A stretch of 64,000 bases of DNA from Gonapodya prolifera JEL478 (taxonomy: Eukaryota > Monoblepharomycota > Monoblepharidomycetes > Monoblepharidales > Gonapodyaceae): contig KQ965771.1 in the NCBI GenBank assembly GCA_001574975.1, positions 1 through 64,000 on the forward strand, given 5' to 3'. Positions 54,036 through 64,000 of the stretch are shown one piece after another; the first letter of the stretch is position 1, and every line of letters starts with the position of its first letter. Under the pieces are notes generated by a model, which did no database searches, was not told the origin of the DNA, and saw only the letters and a list, made by a program, of their open reading frames with translations. The position numbers were made by a program, and so were the translations under genes.

Positions 54036-56139
54036 ATGATCTCCTTTCTGTTGGAGCCTCGCGTCTCGTCCCTGGCGGCAACGGCGGTGGCAATCCTCGT
54101 TCTCTCGCTGTCTTCGCAACGTCTCTCGCTTGACACATCATCCTTGCGCGATTCTGTCCTGCTCTTGATTGCGGCGTTGGGGGCTAGTTTCTACATTGCC
54201 TCGATTGTTGCCGGGCCAGGGGCAGTGGAGCGGGTGGAGCAGGTGGAGCAGGTGGAACGCGATGTTGCTCCAAAAGGAGAGGAAACGGTCAAGGAGACAG
54301 TTCAAGAGAAGTGGAAACGATGCATGCCGCGCAAGATTATATTGATTCGGCATGGAGAGAGCGAGGGGAATGTCGATTGGAAAGTCTTGTCCTACAAGGT
54401 TCGTCTCGGCGTGAGCGCGAGCTGAGTAGCGGGAAGAGTTGATACTAACCTGCCGATTGCACCAAAGCCGGACGAGAAACTTGAACTCACGCCAAAGGGA
54501 CGCCAACAGGCCCTCGACGCCGGGAAGGCTATCAAGGCGCATTTGAGAGAGGGCGACCGGGTGCGGTTTTATGTCAGGTGTGTTTTGTCTCCTGTTTCTT
54601 AGCGGCGCGGCAAGTAGCTGGAGCGTGGGGAGGTGGGGAAGTCTAAGAAGACGAACTTAGACGAACTTGGGGTCAAAATCACGGGTATCTCACTAGTGAA
54701 AATCCAATCCCGCAGTCCCTACCTTCGCACCCGCCAAACCTTCGAATTCATCACGGAATCCTTTGGTGGTGCCGACCAAGTATCGTCGTTCGAGGAGCCG
54801 CGGCTGAGGGAACAGGATTGGGGCAACTTTCAGAACTTTGTGGAGATGGAGTCGATCAAAGCCGAGAGGAGACGTTATGGGACTTTCTTTTATCGAATGC
54901 CGCAGTGAGTTTCGTGCTTCACAAGGGGGATTCGGCAAGCTAAGAATGCGAAGAAGATGGCGCTAAGACGATGGAAGTATTTTGAGGGCCAGAGGGACAA
55001 GTGAAAGGTGGACGAAAACTTGAACTGGAGGCGTTGCGATTGTCTGTGACGTTGTCACCTCCTGCTTTTCAACCCGTACTGACAAACCTCACCCTGTACC
55101 CACCAGCGGGGAATCTGGTGCTGATGTATACGACCGTATATCCAGTACGTCCCCTTCGGCTATGACCATCAGCTTTCTCCTTTCTCACCTTCATGCTATT
55201 CCAATCCCCTAGCCTTCCTCGAATCCATGTACCGCTCCCTATTGACTAAGCCGGAGCCACCAAGTGTCGTCGTCATCGTAACGCATGGTCTTCTCGCTCG
55301 ATTATTCATCATGCGGTGGTTCCGCAAGTCCGTGCGGGAGTTTCAATCTTGGCGGAGTCTGAACAACTGCGAGTTGCTTGTGATGGAGAGGAATGATGAG
55401 CAAAGGTGAGCTTCTCGCTGGGCGGCGGTGGCAAAATGGTTGGGGGCAAAGTGTAATGCTGAAACGCGACATGCAATACCACATGAGACGTTACGACTTC
55501 GACTCCTCCACACTCGTCTACCGCCCTCCTCCGCCAAACGCCCCAGCCAACCGCCGCATGAGCATAAAACAGGCTCGGCGGGAGTCGTTGCGTATTCTGG
55601 CCGAGGAACAGGAGCGAGAGGCCTTGGCAACTTTATCAAATTATTACAGCGGTGGGCAGGATGGCCAGACTTCGCCAAGACTGGCACGTCGAGATGGAAT
55701 CGGACGTGCGATGAGTGCAGGCAACGTGAGCTTGCAGCTGGTACCGGAGGGCCTTGTGGGTGGGAGCGACACCGTCCCCACCATTCCGCCCACAAGTACA
55801 AATCGGGGACGTCGCAAGAGCATGCTTCCCAGCCACGGGCGGCGGTCTATCACCGTCGACACCACACCCTCAACTTCCAGCATAGACGGCACGATACCCT
55901 CGCCGGTCCTCCCACCCTTGGGTTCCCAGTGGACACGCCCGCGGTCCTTTACGGGAACGTCATTGGGTGAAAATCCGTTCGCGTATTCGAGCGCACATAT
56001 ATTTCGGCGCAATGCAAATTTCGATTCTGAGTTGGAGGAAGAGACTGAGAGTGAGGGCGAAGGTGATGGTGTGGAAGAGTTGGGGAAGGTGAACAAAAGG
56101 GTGTTGGAGGTGCGACCCTTAAATGACGCGGACGAATGA
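54036..56139 (+). CDS. DET1-like histidine phosphatase with N-terminal membrane helix (duplicate B)
   Basis: Paralogue of the gene at 48948 with the same domain order: hydrophobic N-terminus (VSSLAATAVAILVLSLSSQR, LLLIAALGASFYIASIVAG), KIILIRHGESEGN, ELTPKGRQQALDAGKAIKAH, SPYLRTRQTFEFI, EEPRLREQDWGNFQNF, GESGADVYDRIST and VVVIVTHGLLARLFIMRWFR. The catalytic core is nearly identical to copy A. The Ser-rich tail is shorter and diverged except for RPRSFTGTSLGENPFAYSS and NANFDSELEEETES. It carries a short E/V-rich repeat (VERVEQVEQVERD) before the core. Intron positions match A, including a GTTCGT donor. Both copies look able to encode an active enzyme. Confidence 0.88.
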
Positions 56140-56355
56140 GATGTGCGGTGGTCGGCGACATATTCTGGAAGGGAACTTTCTGTGGAAAGAGCGAGGTGGG
56201 ATATGCATTTAATTTACATTGATAAGAGTACATTCCATTTCGATACCAACAAAACTGGCATCTCCTTACTGTCACGGTCTTCCGTCCCATTCCCTGTTGT
56301 TTCTGACGTACCGAAGCGGTATCGAGACACATTCAATTTACCAGGCTACCTCACG

Positions 56356-57385
56356 ATGAGCTCCGTCCCCTCTGTGTCGACGCTGCCTCTCGAAATACTC
56401 CAATCCATCGCCTCTCTCCTCCCCGTCGGCGCCATCATCCATCTCTCCTTCACGTGCCGACGATTACGGTCGATCGTGGGTCTTCCCATCGGTGTGCAAT
56501 CGGCTGGACTTTTAGGATCTCGCTCCAAACTTCACAGACTTGGACAACACGGAGTTCGTAGCCCATGCGGTGCGGTGGATTGTACCGACGTTGAAATGCG
56601 CTGTCGCAAAGGTGAGGTGCCTGTTGATGGCGGAAATGTTGGAGATGAAGTTCGACGGGACAGCGGTGACGATGTGGACGATGTTAGCCGTGCTGCAGGT
56701 GCCACAGATCCATCGCCTGTCGTTTCAACGATACAAAAGGGTTGATGCTCGCAGCCTCGGCGAAATGCTGAAGAAGACCTCGGCTCCGTCCCACCGTGAA
56801 GATGCAGTGTGGAATGCGGACTCTTCATTGGAATATTTTGACCTGCGCTTTTGCGGAATCAATACTGGAACCTTGAGGGTACTTGAAGATCTTAATGATG
56901 TGTTCCCGAAGGTCGCTGTGCAACCGAGCTTGTGTGAATGGTGCTATTGCGATGTTGTGGCGGCTGAAAAACTTTACCCTGAAGGAGAGCCAGTGAGACC
57001 GAATGGGTTGTCATATGAGCCGGTGGTGCTTGAGGCAGCAAAATTTAAGTGTTGATATTGCTTGCAACACGACATATGCAACCTCTGCGAAGCTTGGCAA
57101 GACGACGTCAACCATTTCAAGTATGGTCGACTTTGTGCACGATGCGACGCGGACGTTGCGATTTGTGGATCGGCCAACTGCGAACAAGGAGTGAGACGGA
57201 GTACCTGCATAGCCTTTGAGTGCGGAGCATTTTTCTGTCTGGATTGTGTGGCAAAGGGAAAAGGTCACAATGTCTGCACCAACTGTGCAGCTGTCGTGTG
57301 CCGCAACACAGAGGGTTACCCTTTTACTGGCGAAATATGCACTAACTGTACAGTTGGATATTTTGAAAGAAACTTGAGGATTTGA
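56356..57385 (+). pseudogene. F-box protein with Cys-rich C-terminus (duplicate B), damaged
   Basis: Begins MSSVPSVSTLPLEILQSIAS, matching duplicate A, then LPVGAIIHLSFTCRRLRSIV. The similarity then moves frame near 56488 and meets a TAG where A reads TCA, before continuing VAHAVRWIVPTLKCAVAKVR, LLMAEMLEMKFDGTAVTMW, LRFCGINTGTLRVLEDLND and LCEWCYCDVVAAEKLYPEGE. After KFKC an in-frame TGA stands where A reads TGG, then YCLQHDICNLCEAWQDDV, CARCDADVAIC, CGAFFCLDCVAKG and VCTNCAAVVC to 57385. The two paralogues carry different lesions, so the ancestral gene was intact when duplicated. Confidence 0.6.
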
Positions 57386-58029
57386 GTGTGGCAGTTGAAT
57401 TTTTAAATGTGATAGATTTTGGGTGACTTTGAAGGAGATTATGGCGACTAGGGGACGAAAATGACAATAATGAAATCATCACCGTCAAATGAGATTCGTA
57501 CTTCCAAAGCAAATGATGATAGGTGAAGTCTCCAAAATCACGTACCGGCTTTTTGGGCCCGCCCGACCTTGGCTCACGAGAAAATCATCATGAAGAGTAC
57601 ATCGCGTACGTTTTCATGAGCAGAAGTCGAGGTTGTCGATGATTAATAGTTTGGTAATGGAGGCGGTGCATTCAAACCCGAATTTGGAATTCTGGGCGCG
57701 GTGCTTTACTTCCCAATCACAACCATCAGGCGACTTCGAAAATCTTCACGGCCGCGCCGATCTTCCAAACACCTCCTATTTCCCCCTTTTACTTTCGGAG
57801 GAAGCGGCCCCGAGTCACTTGCGAGGTACGTTGGGTCGGTGACACAAACGATCAACAGTTCCAGAGACCGCAGTGACACCATTTGATCTTCGCGCCGGGC
57901 TCTTTTTAGTCCTTCGTTCTAACTCTAGCTGATTGTCGCTTTGGCAAAGGTGCGTTGACCTCCTGTTGAGTAAGATCACTTCGATTCCACAAAGTGTCAC
58001 ACGCACCTTCACATCCCTTCTTAGCACCA
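57386..58029. promoter_or_regulatory. Intergenic region upstream of zinc finger gene 2
   Basis: About 640 bp, no supported gene or repeat. It should contain the promoter of the gene at 58030. An upstream ATG at 57994 is in frame with it but adds no recognisable sequence. Confidence 0.35.
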
Positions 58030-59140
58030 ATGGACTGGGACACCTTCTTCCTTCCACCTCCGATGCCATTCTACCAGCCTCCATCGCTATTACCTGCGTT
58101 CTCGGTTCCATTCACGAATGACTCGTCCGGCACCGCGTCCGTGACGTCGCCCGTCATGGGAGGGTGGGACCTCGGGATTCACCTTCCACCTGGAACGTAC
58201 AATATTCTTCCGGCTCTTTTATTGGATACCAGTCCAGGCGGGTATGGTGCTGCTGCTTGGGATGGAGCAAGGCAATACTCGATCGCGGAACTTGAAGCTG
58301 GATTTCGTCAGAATTATTCCGTCGCTGGCACACAACTTGGGCAGAACATCCTCCCCGACATCATTCAAATGGAATTCACGCCCGCTACTTCACCTCACTG
58401 TCCCGCTCCCGTGGAGCCGCCGATCTTTCTTTCGGATACACCCTGCAATACCATCAGCAGCACTACCGAGTCCCCACCAGAAGGGGAGAAAAGGATCCGT
58501 CGTCCGACCGATTTGACAAGAAGATTCTATGCAAGACTCAAGGCGAGATCTGCAATCAAGCCCGTCGTTGCGACAGAACACACGACCCGCGCGGCGCCAT
58601 CATCGGCAGAAAGTGAGCCGAAGAGCGAAGATCACCGCCAACGGAGGAAAGATAAAGGTAAGCCGTAAGGTTTTGCAAGTGCGAGCTGTCACCAGCTGAG
58701 TGGAAATTCTGGTTTAGGTCATTCCAATAAGAGCTCAGTCGACGATGGTCGAGAGGAACGGAGCAAGTTGCAAGAGGCCGTCATTCCCGAACGCCCCAAA
58801 AAGACAAGATATGGCTGTGAGAACCAGTCCCAATAGTCATACCGCCTTATTTCGAGTTATTACTGACGTTTTTTGTCATTTCGTAGGCGACACGTGCAAA
58901 AGGACCTTCGTGTATGTCCCACTTCCAATTCTTACCACAGAACACCACCAGTAACTCAACATCTCTCTTCACTCTCACAGACGCGTCTACGACCTCATCA
59001 GGCACCAAGAAGTCCACGAAACTCAGACATACTACTTTTGTGATCTATGCAATGGCATGTACACCCGGAAGGACTCTGTCACACGGCATAGGCAGAAGTG
59101 CGCTTATAGCAAGAACAAGAAGGAAGCTGACGAGTTTTGA
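58030..59140 (+). CDS. Two-finger zinc finger protein (C2H2 then C2HC)
   Basis: A likely transcription factor. Starts MDWDTFFLPPPMPFYQPPS; the first 180 residues are Pro/Ser-rich, then a basic segment (RRPTDLTRRFYARLKARS, HRQRRKDKGK). Three introns follow. Joined exons give finger 1 CDTCKRTFVRVYDLIRHQEV with its second His next, a C-x2-C-x12-H-x3-H match, and finger 2 CDLCNGMYTRKDSVTRHRQK with Cys next, that is C-x2-C-x12-H-x3-C. The tail AYSKNKKEADEF ends at the TGA at 59138. The domain arrangement (disordered N-terminus, two terminal fingers, the last one C2HC-like, introns within fingers) is the same as in the gene at 6992-8742, suggesting a lineage family. Confidence 0.78.
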
Positions 59141-59421
59141 AGGGGTTTTTGTCGAGGAGACTTTTCTTGGGATGCATTCTGACTCGGAGGGTAGTTTGGA
59201 GCTTCCATCGATCTGATATCAAGAAAAATCAGTCTACGTGAAAAACAACATTGTACTAGCAATCACAAAGAACAAGAGGTCTTCGGTCGATGCATTTGTT
59301 TGTCCCCCGAGGAATACGGCCACGGGAATCGGTTGACTTCCAACGACCCGAGCCGAACAGATTCTCCATCTTCTCCCATCAACTGCATCGACCCCCACAA
59401 CCCCGCCAAACCGCACTCTCG

Positions 59422-61152
59422 ATGCCCATTTCCGCCATTTCCGGCTTCCTCGACGCAGCCTCGGCCCGCACGGGTCTTCCCAAACCCGTCGTCGCGGGCG
59501 GCATTGCGCTGCTCGCACTTGCCGCGACACGGACGGCCGCGGGGATTTTGGGAGATAGGAAGATAAAGAACACTAAGGGGTTGAAAGTGTTCGTGACGGG
59601 GTGTGATACTGGTAAAGCAGAGAATGTCCTGACCTCGGTGATCGAAGTGAAAAAACGGTGTCGCGTAGGATTCGGAAACATCACCGCCAAGCAGCTCGCT
59701 GAAAAGGGGTATACCGTTTACGCCGCGTGTCTCACAGGTGAGATTCACTGTCATTTTTGGGGGGATCACCGTGTATCGGATGAGGTTTACCGACACGTCG
59801 TCGATCACCAGACAGCGGCATCGAAAGCTTCAACAAGCTCGCAGCCTCTGACTCCCGGTATCGTACGATTCGTGCCGTCAAGGTGGGTTCACTATTTTCC
59901 TCTTTTTCACAGTGGTTCTCCCTAATTGAATATTCCTACTTTTTGAATCGATCCAGCTCGACGTCACCAAGGACGCCGACGTCCAAGCCTGCCGCGCTCT
60001 CCTTGAGCGTGAGGCACCGGAAGGGCTCTTCTGTCTCGTCAACAATGTGAGTTGCAGTTCGCGTCGTTAGCAATTGGGTTGACCCTTATGTAGCGTTGGC
60101 TGTGGCTTTGTAGGCTGGTCTCCACGCCGCTTACAAATGGGAGCTCTCTCCCATGGACATGATCCAAAAGGACATGGAAGTCAACGTGAGTCCTTCTCGC
60201 CTACATTCGCATCGTCCCTCTTCACTCACCTCCCACTTTAATTCCTCTGCACCCGACGCAGTACTACGGAGTCGTCCGCGTCACCATGGCCTTCCTGCCC
60301 CTCCTCCGCCGCTACGTGGCTTCGAACAAGAGTGCGATCGCGGCCGGCCAGGCTCCTCCTCCAAGAATCGTGACCGTCAGCAGCATTGCTGGGTCCGTGA
60401 AGGCTAGCCCGAGTGGTATGTTCTAATCCGGTTAATGTCTTGTCTGTGTCCGTCGAGTAAGCAATGCTTCATTTTCAGGCTCGTACTGCGCGTCAAAGCA
60501 CGCAGCACAGGTCTTCGGCGTGACGCTCCGCCAGGAAGTCGCGCATCAGGGTATTCACGTATCTCTCATCGAGCCCGTAAGTAAACTCCCTACCACTCTC
60601 CACTTCCCCCTCTCACCCGCCACTTCCCTTTCAACCTCCACCACACCTCGCGATCCTTGCAGTATTACGCCCGCACGCCGTTCCTGACCGTGATCGACGA
60701 GCGCAAGATCCAGCGCATCTTGTCCCAACCCAAGGAGGTCATCGAGGCGTACGGCGGCGAAGCGGATATTCGCAAGCGCATGTCGAGGAGTGCGTTCCAT
60801 ACTGCTGTGAGCACTGGTTCTTTCTGGTGGAGGGCTTCGTGTCCCGGCCTAGTGATAGTTGGACTCATGTTTGCGACGTACTCCGGCCCACAGATGCCCC
60901 GCGTGTTGGAGCCCCCCGAGGTCATGAACGTCATGGTCGGGCAAGTTCACGCGGTACGTGTCCTTCCCCTTTTCCTCTTCCTCTTGCCGCCTTTTATCCA
61001 CTCACCACACCCCTTTCCACGCTCCACAGTGGCGCCCCAACCCGCACAACCTCGTCGGGTTCGAGTCCAACCTTCTCACGTTCCTGCTCAAGATCATGAG
61101 CCCGCAGCAGTGGGATAGGATGGTGCACGTGTTTGAGCAGCGCGATATGTGA
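59422..61152 (+). CDS. Membrane-anchored short-chain dehydrogenase (SDR; retinol/steroid dehydrogenase-like)
   Basis: An NAD(P)(H)-dependent oxidoreductase. N-terminal helix KPVVAGGIALLALAATRTA likely anchors it in a membrane. Joined exons show the cofactor motif TGCDTGFG (TGxxxGxG), QLAEKGYTVYAACLT, LDVTKDADVQACRAL, VNNAGLHAAYKWEL (NNAG), RIVTVSSIAGSVKASPSG and the catalytic YCASKHAAQVFG (YxxxK). After VSLIEPYYARTPF comes a C-terminal substrate region ending QWDRMVHVFEQRDM at the TGA at 61150. The length, about 330-350 aa, and the TGCDTG and YCASK forms are typical of the retinol dehydrogenase/11-beta and 17-beta-HSD group. At least eight exons; introns of 60-180 nt. Substrate not predictable. 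Confidence 0.92.
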
Positions 61153-61301
61153 TTTGTGAACAGTGAACGCGTTTGCCTGGCCTCTAGTTTTGATGTGTGT
61201 CGCTGTTCGTTTCCGGTGCGTACTTGTCGTAGTGGATAGTTGGCTCTCTTGGATATTTGTACACCAGAGATTGGAGATTGGAGGTTGAACAAAACGTTGA
61301 T

Positions 61302-62889
61302 TCACGTTCCGTGATTGGAGAAACTGACCGTGAGCTCGACGACGCCCGAGACGTGTCGCGCGGCAGAGAAGAGCACGTGGGTGGAAGGAGGGAGGGAGAG
61401 GTGGGCGATGAGCCAGTAGACTGGGAGGACGGCGGTGGGTGGGTGGGTGGTGAGGTGCGGTGAAGTGAGTTGAGGTGGGGCGTAAGGGAAGGCAAGGGAA
61501 GGCAAGGGAAGGGAGGGGCGAGAACGTACCAAACACCACCCCCAACCCATCCGCAAGCCGGCTCCCCGCATACACCGCCACGCCCGCCCACGCCCTTTGC
61601 TCCCAAAAGTCCAGCTTTCCCTCATCAGATCCGTCTTGCCTCGGATCCACCAAGTACCCGAAAACGCCCACGGAGGCCCAAAACAGTGCCATGAGGGTCG
61701 CTGTCACTTTGAGCGCCTTGCGGGCTCTCGCGCATGGGGAGGAATGGGACGAGTCGAGGCGGCGGGCGAACCAGGCACCTGAAGCGATACCCAAAGACGC
61801 GGGCGAGGATGTTGTTCAAGGCGTGGGTGCAGACGGTGAAGCGGGGGAGGTTGAGGTGGTTCCAGATACTTGAGTCGAGGTGGTTGGGGTGGGGCGAGAT
61901 TGAAGTCAGTTGATAGTCGACAGCGTGAAGTAGAGGGTAGGAGAACTTACAACGATGCAGGAGCGCCGAACGAAAACAACCTGCACCGAACCCGACCCAT
62001 AACAACTCGCGTAAACACAGAGGGCCGTCCAATATACGACGTGGGGAACTCACAACGGAGCCAGAAGAAGCATTTCCGGCATCACGAACGTGGAAAGCAT
62101 CTCCCTTGCGTCAGCGATAAGTGTCTTAGTGCGGTCAATGGTCTCCCATTGCGGTGACGAGTTGAGACCTTGTGTCGGTTCCAACGTCCAAGGCATGAAC
62201 CAACAGTGGCGGAAATAATCACGTCGCAACCTACGTGGCCTCGCTCACACCACCTTTACCGTCGCCTCCCATGTAGTTGAGCACAAACGGCAACAGACTC
62301 CCCAGCACGGACACGAGGTTGTTCACGGTGACGTATGTCCCCGCGGAGGAGCCTCTGTTTGAGGCGTCGGGGTAGGAGAGGAAGAATTGGGATTGGGTTA
62401 TCCAGATTGGGCCTCTGCAGAGGCCGAGGATGGCGGAGGATATGAGGAGGAGGGTGACGCCGTCTTGATCGGTGATGGTTCCAAGCTTGACGAATGCAAG
62501 AGCATTGGCTGGAACGTTCTGCCTCGTATCCGACTTGCGTCCTTGACTAGCAATGAACCACAGCACGACAATGTATTGCACAGCCCCAGTCCTCCAATCG
62601 CCAACTTGGTCCTCGGTGCTCTGATCCTATTCCCCGGCGTTCCCACAACAAGACACGAGACCGCAAAGCACAGATACAGCACGGCAAGACCCGCGCTCGC
62701 GTGTGCGTGTTCGCCCCGTCCGGCCCCGCCGAGTGCCTGGAGTGCGCCCCAGGATGTGGGGCCGAATGAGAGGGCGAGTGAGAGGAGGAGGATTTGGAAT
62801 GAGGCGGATGTGTGGGAGTGGGAGTGGGAGGATGTGGGGGGTGCGGGTTTGGGGAGGAGTGGTGTTGTCTCCGCCACGAAATCTGACAT
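61302..62889 (-). CDS. UNC93-like major facilitator protein
   Basis: From the ATG at 62889 the start MSDFVAETTPLLPKP has an acidic-dileucine (ETTPLL) signal used for vacuole or lysosome sorting. Membrane segments follow: LLLSLALSFGPTSWGALQAL, AVLYLCFAVSCLVVG-type residues, QYIVVLWFIAS, VTLLLISSAILGLCRGPIW, ITQSQFFLSYPDASNRGSSA, VTVNNLVSVLGSLLPFVLNY, then KALKVTATLMALFWASVGVF, GSRLADGLGVVFG and LPVYWLIAHLSLPPSTHV. The order 'glycine-rich helix, AxWxxQ-like helix, NLGxxxG-like loop' resembles the UNC-93 family of MFS proteins. A single missing base in a run of Gs near 62584 shifts the frame inside a conserved part; there is no intron there, so either the allele is broken or the base is miscalled. 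The last exons (61302-61560) are less certain. Confidence 0.7.
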
Positions 62890-63458
62890 GATCGGTTGCA
62901 CGAGCGAGCGCGGAGCTTTGAGCGGCACCAGCAGCAGAGCTACACGCACCGTCTTTCTCGGCCTTCTCCTCCTCGTTTTCCTTATCATCGCTCAAGTGTA
63001 CGCGGACACTTGCATTGCTGCTTGTGGACACACTCGGGGGTAAGCTGCGATGATCGGGATGCGCTCACCGGGAAGAAACACGCTCGTGGCGCGGAGACTG
63101 CGCATGTTGCTTCGCGATGGCTCCATGGGGTGAGTCGGAACTGTCGGGAATCGCGGTTGGATGAAGTTGGGGGAAATGTCATATTTTGGATAAGCTGGTC
63201 ACGCGGTGTGATCAGGGCAGAGATAGCAGTCCACCTCACCGAAAATGGATTAACAGTGAGAAAGAATCGAGATTCACTACTTCGACTTGAGAGAACATTG
63301 GACTCGGCCTGCGCGTGCAATTCAAGGGAGACATGTTTGGATACATTTTGAGCGAGAGCTTCGTACTTTTTTTTTACATCTTGGTCTATGTTGTGAACAC
63401 TGAGCAGGGTCAGACATGGACATGTACCTCGTACTTCAGATGGAGCGACCGCAGAAGG
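62890..63458. other. Region without supported gene, upstream of the UNC93-like gene
   Basis: About 570 bp that should hold the UNC93-like promoter. A long minus-strand frame runs through it and the tandem repeat beyond, but its composition gives no support for a protein. Confidence 0.35.
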
Positions 63459-63675
63459 AATGGAAGATAGACATGCACACTTTCGGCACCAACGTTTTCC
63501 AACGATACTCCTGCACGTCGAGGTGTTTGGGATCACTTGCCGCGCTTTTGTAGCAATACCTATTGATGTCGGATCTGGAACCCTGGACTCGCAATCACAG
63601 GAGGATAGACGCACATACTTTCCGCGCCAACGTCTTTCCAACGACGCTTTTGCACGTTGTGGTGTCGGTGTTAAG
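63459..63675 (+). repeat. Diverged tandem duplication (two units, about 140 bp period)
   Basis: Unit 1 (63461-63525) and unit 2 (63601-63665) share, in order, GATAGAC, GCACA or CACAC, ACTTTC, GC(A/G)CCAACGT, TTTCCAACGA and TGCACGT. They align for about 65 bp with roughly a quarter of sites changed. The linker between them does not obviously repeat. Confidence 0.55.
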
Positions 63676-64000
63676 CTCGTCTTGACGTATTGGTGATGAT
63701 AATCAACATGCATGTCAGGTAATTGTCTTCAAACTGTGGTGGCCTATGCCTGCCCGCAAAGCTTTCTGAACATGCTGCACTGTGTTGCAGCAGGAGGGAC
63801 ACTGTGAAATCTGAAGTAATGATGTGATCATCCACCGGTGAAACTTGTCTTTTGTCTTTTTTTGTTGGCCAAAGTCCTCCTTCAACGCTACATTCTTTGC
63901 AAATTGCTGTGTCAACAAACGGCCTTTTGCGCTCTATACGAACACTTAACAGATTGATCAAGCCATAACATTTGATCAAACAACCGAGCACTCTTAATAA
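63676..64000. other. End of window, no supported gene
   Basis: Minus-strand frames of 67 and 106 codons run here, one reaching the end region; the stretch ALKEDFGQQKKTKDKFHRW could be protein, but no family is recognised. A gene cut by the window edge is possible. Confidence 0.25.

Noticed and set aside
57040-57070. In-frame TGA in F-box duplicate B as a selenocysteine codon
   Set aside because: Duplicate A has TGG (Trp) at the same place and fungi generally lack selenoprotein machinery; a nonsense change is simpler.
62985-63713. Long minus-strand frame of 242 codons
   Set aside because: It crosses the diverged tandem repeat, and has no domain or signal; composition looks like chance.
1-64000. 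CRISPR array, bacterial operons or prophage
   Set aside because: Telomere, spliceosomal introns and fungal gene families show nuclear eukaryotic DNA; no regularly spaced direct repeats were seen.

Overview
The window is one end of a nuclear chromosome of a fungus, most likely a zoosporic (chytrid-type) fungus. It opens with about 15 CCCTAA telomere repeats. Genes are split by many short introns, mostly 55-95 nt. A Zn2Cys6 transcription factor points to Fungi, while a clear CFAP100 (MIA1) axonemal protein points to a lineage that keeps a flagellum. The species cannot be named from the sequence.

Layout. 0-3.3 kb: telomere, a broken 5'-truncated Ty3/gypsy chromovirus tail with its 3' LTR, then gene-poor DNA. 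3.3-32 kb: dense, recognisable genes: an unknown three-exon protein, glycolipid transfer protein, a C2H2/C2HC zinc finger protein, CFAP100, an acylated stathmin-like protein, a Zn2Cys6 factor, an OXLD1-like mitochondrial protein, a TOXD/CipB-type reductase, a decayed F-box/ankyrin gene, a MITE-like element, Prp19, a Cache-type receptor-like membrane protein, a TLC-like membrane protein and a secreted Cys-rich protein. 32-46.7 kb: a GC-rich hairpin repeat next to a decayed Na+/H+ antiporter gene, an LRR/mucin-stalk surface protein, a large Kelch-FN3-RGG protein (HCF-1-like), a small type I membrane protein, an F-box-like gene and a TLC protein whose two longest introns carry the same hairpin repeat. 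About 46.95-48.5 kb: an AT-rich, visibly CpG-poor block with no gene. 48.9-57.4 kb: a segmental duplication, with two copies of a DET1-like histidine phosphatase each followed by a damaged F-box gene with a cysteine-rich tail. 58-63 kb: a second two-finger zinc finger protein, a membrane-anchored SDR and an UNC93-like MFS protein. The last kilobase holds a diverged tandem repeat and no gene I can support.

There is no operon logic; genes are independently transcribed. Shared themes are lipid and membrane work (GLTP, two TLC proteins, SDR, reductase, UNC93), surface and sensing (Cache receptor, LRR-mucin, Cys-rich secreted protein), cytoskeleton (CFAP100, stathmin-like) and splicing (Prp19). 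The most unusual signals are the hairpin repeat family in introns and beside the antiporter pseudogene, the CpG-poor block, the DET1/F-box duplication, and receptor-like or acylated proteins with atypical architectures. Several single-base frame breaks, some at base runs, together with Ns in the Kelch gene, mean that some 'pseudogene' calls could be assembly errors. Exon boundaries given here are my own reading from splice motifs, frame and family similarity.
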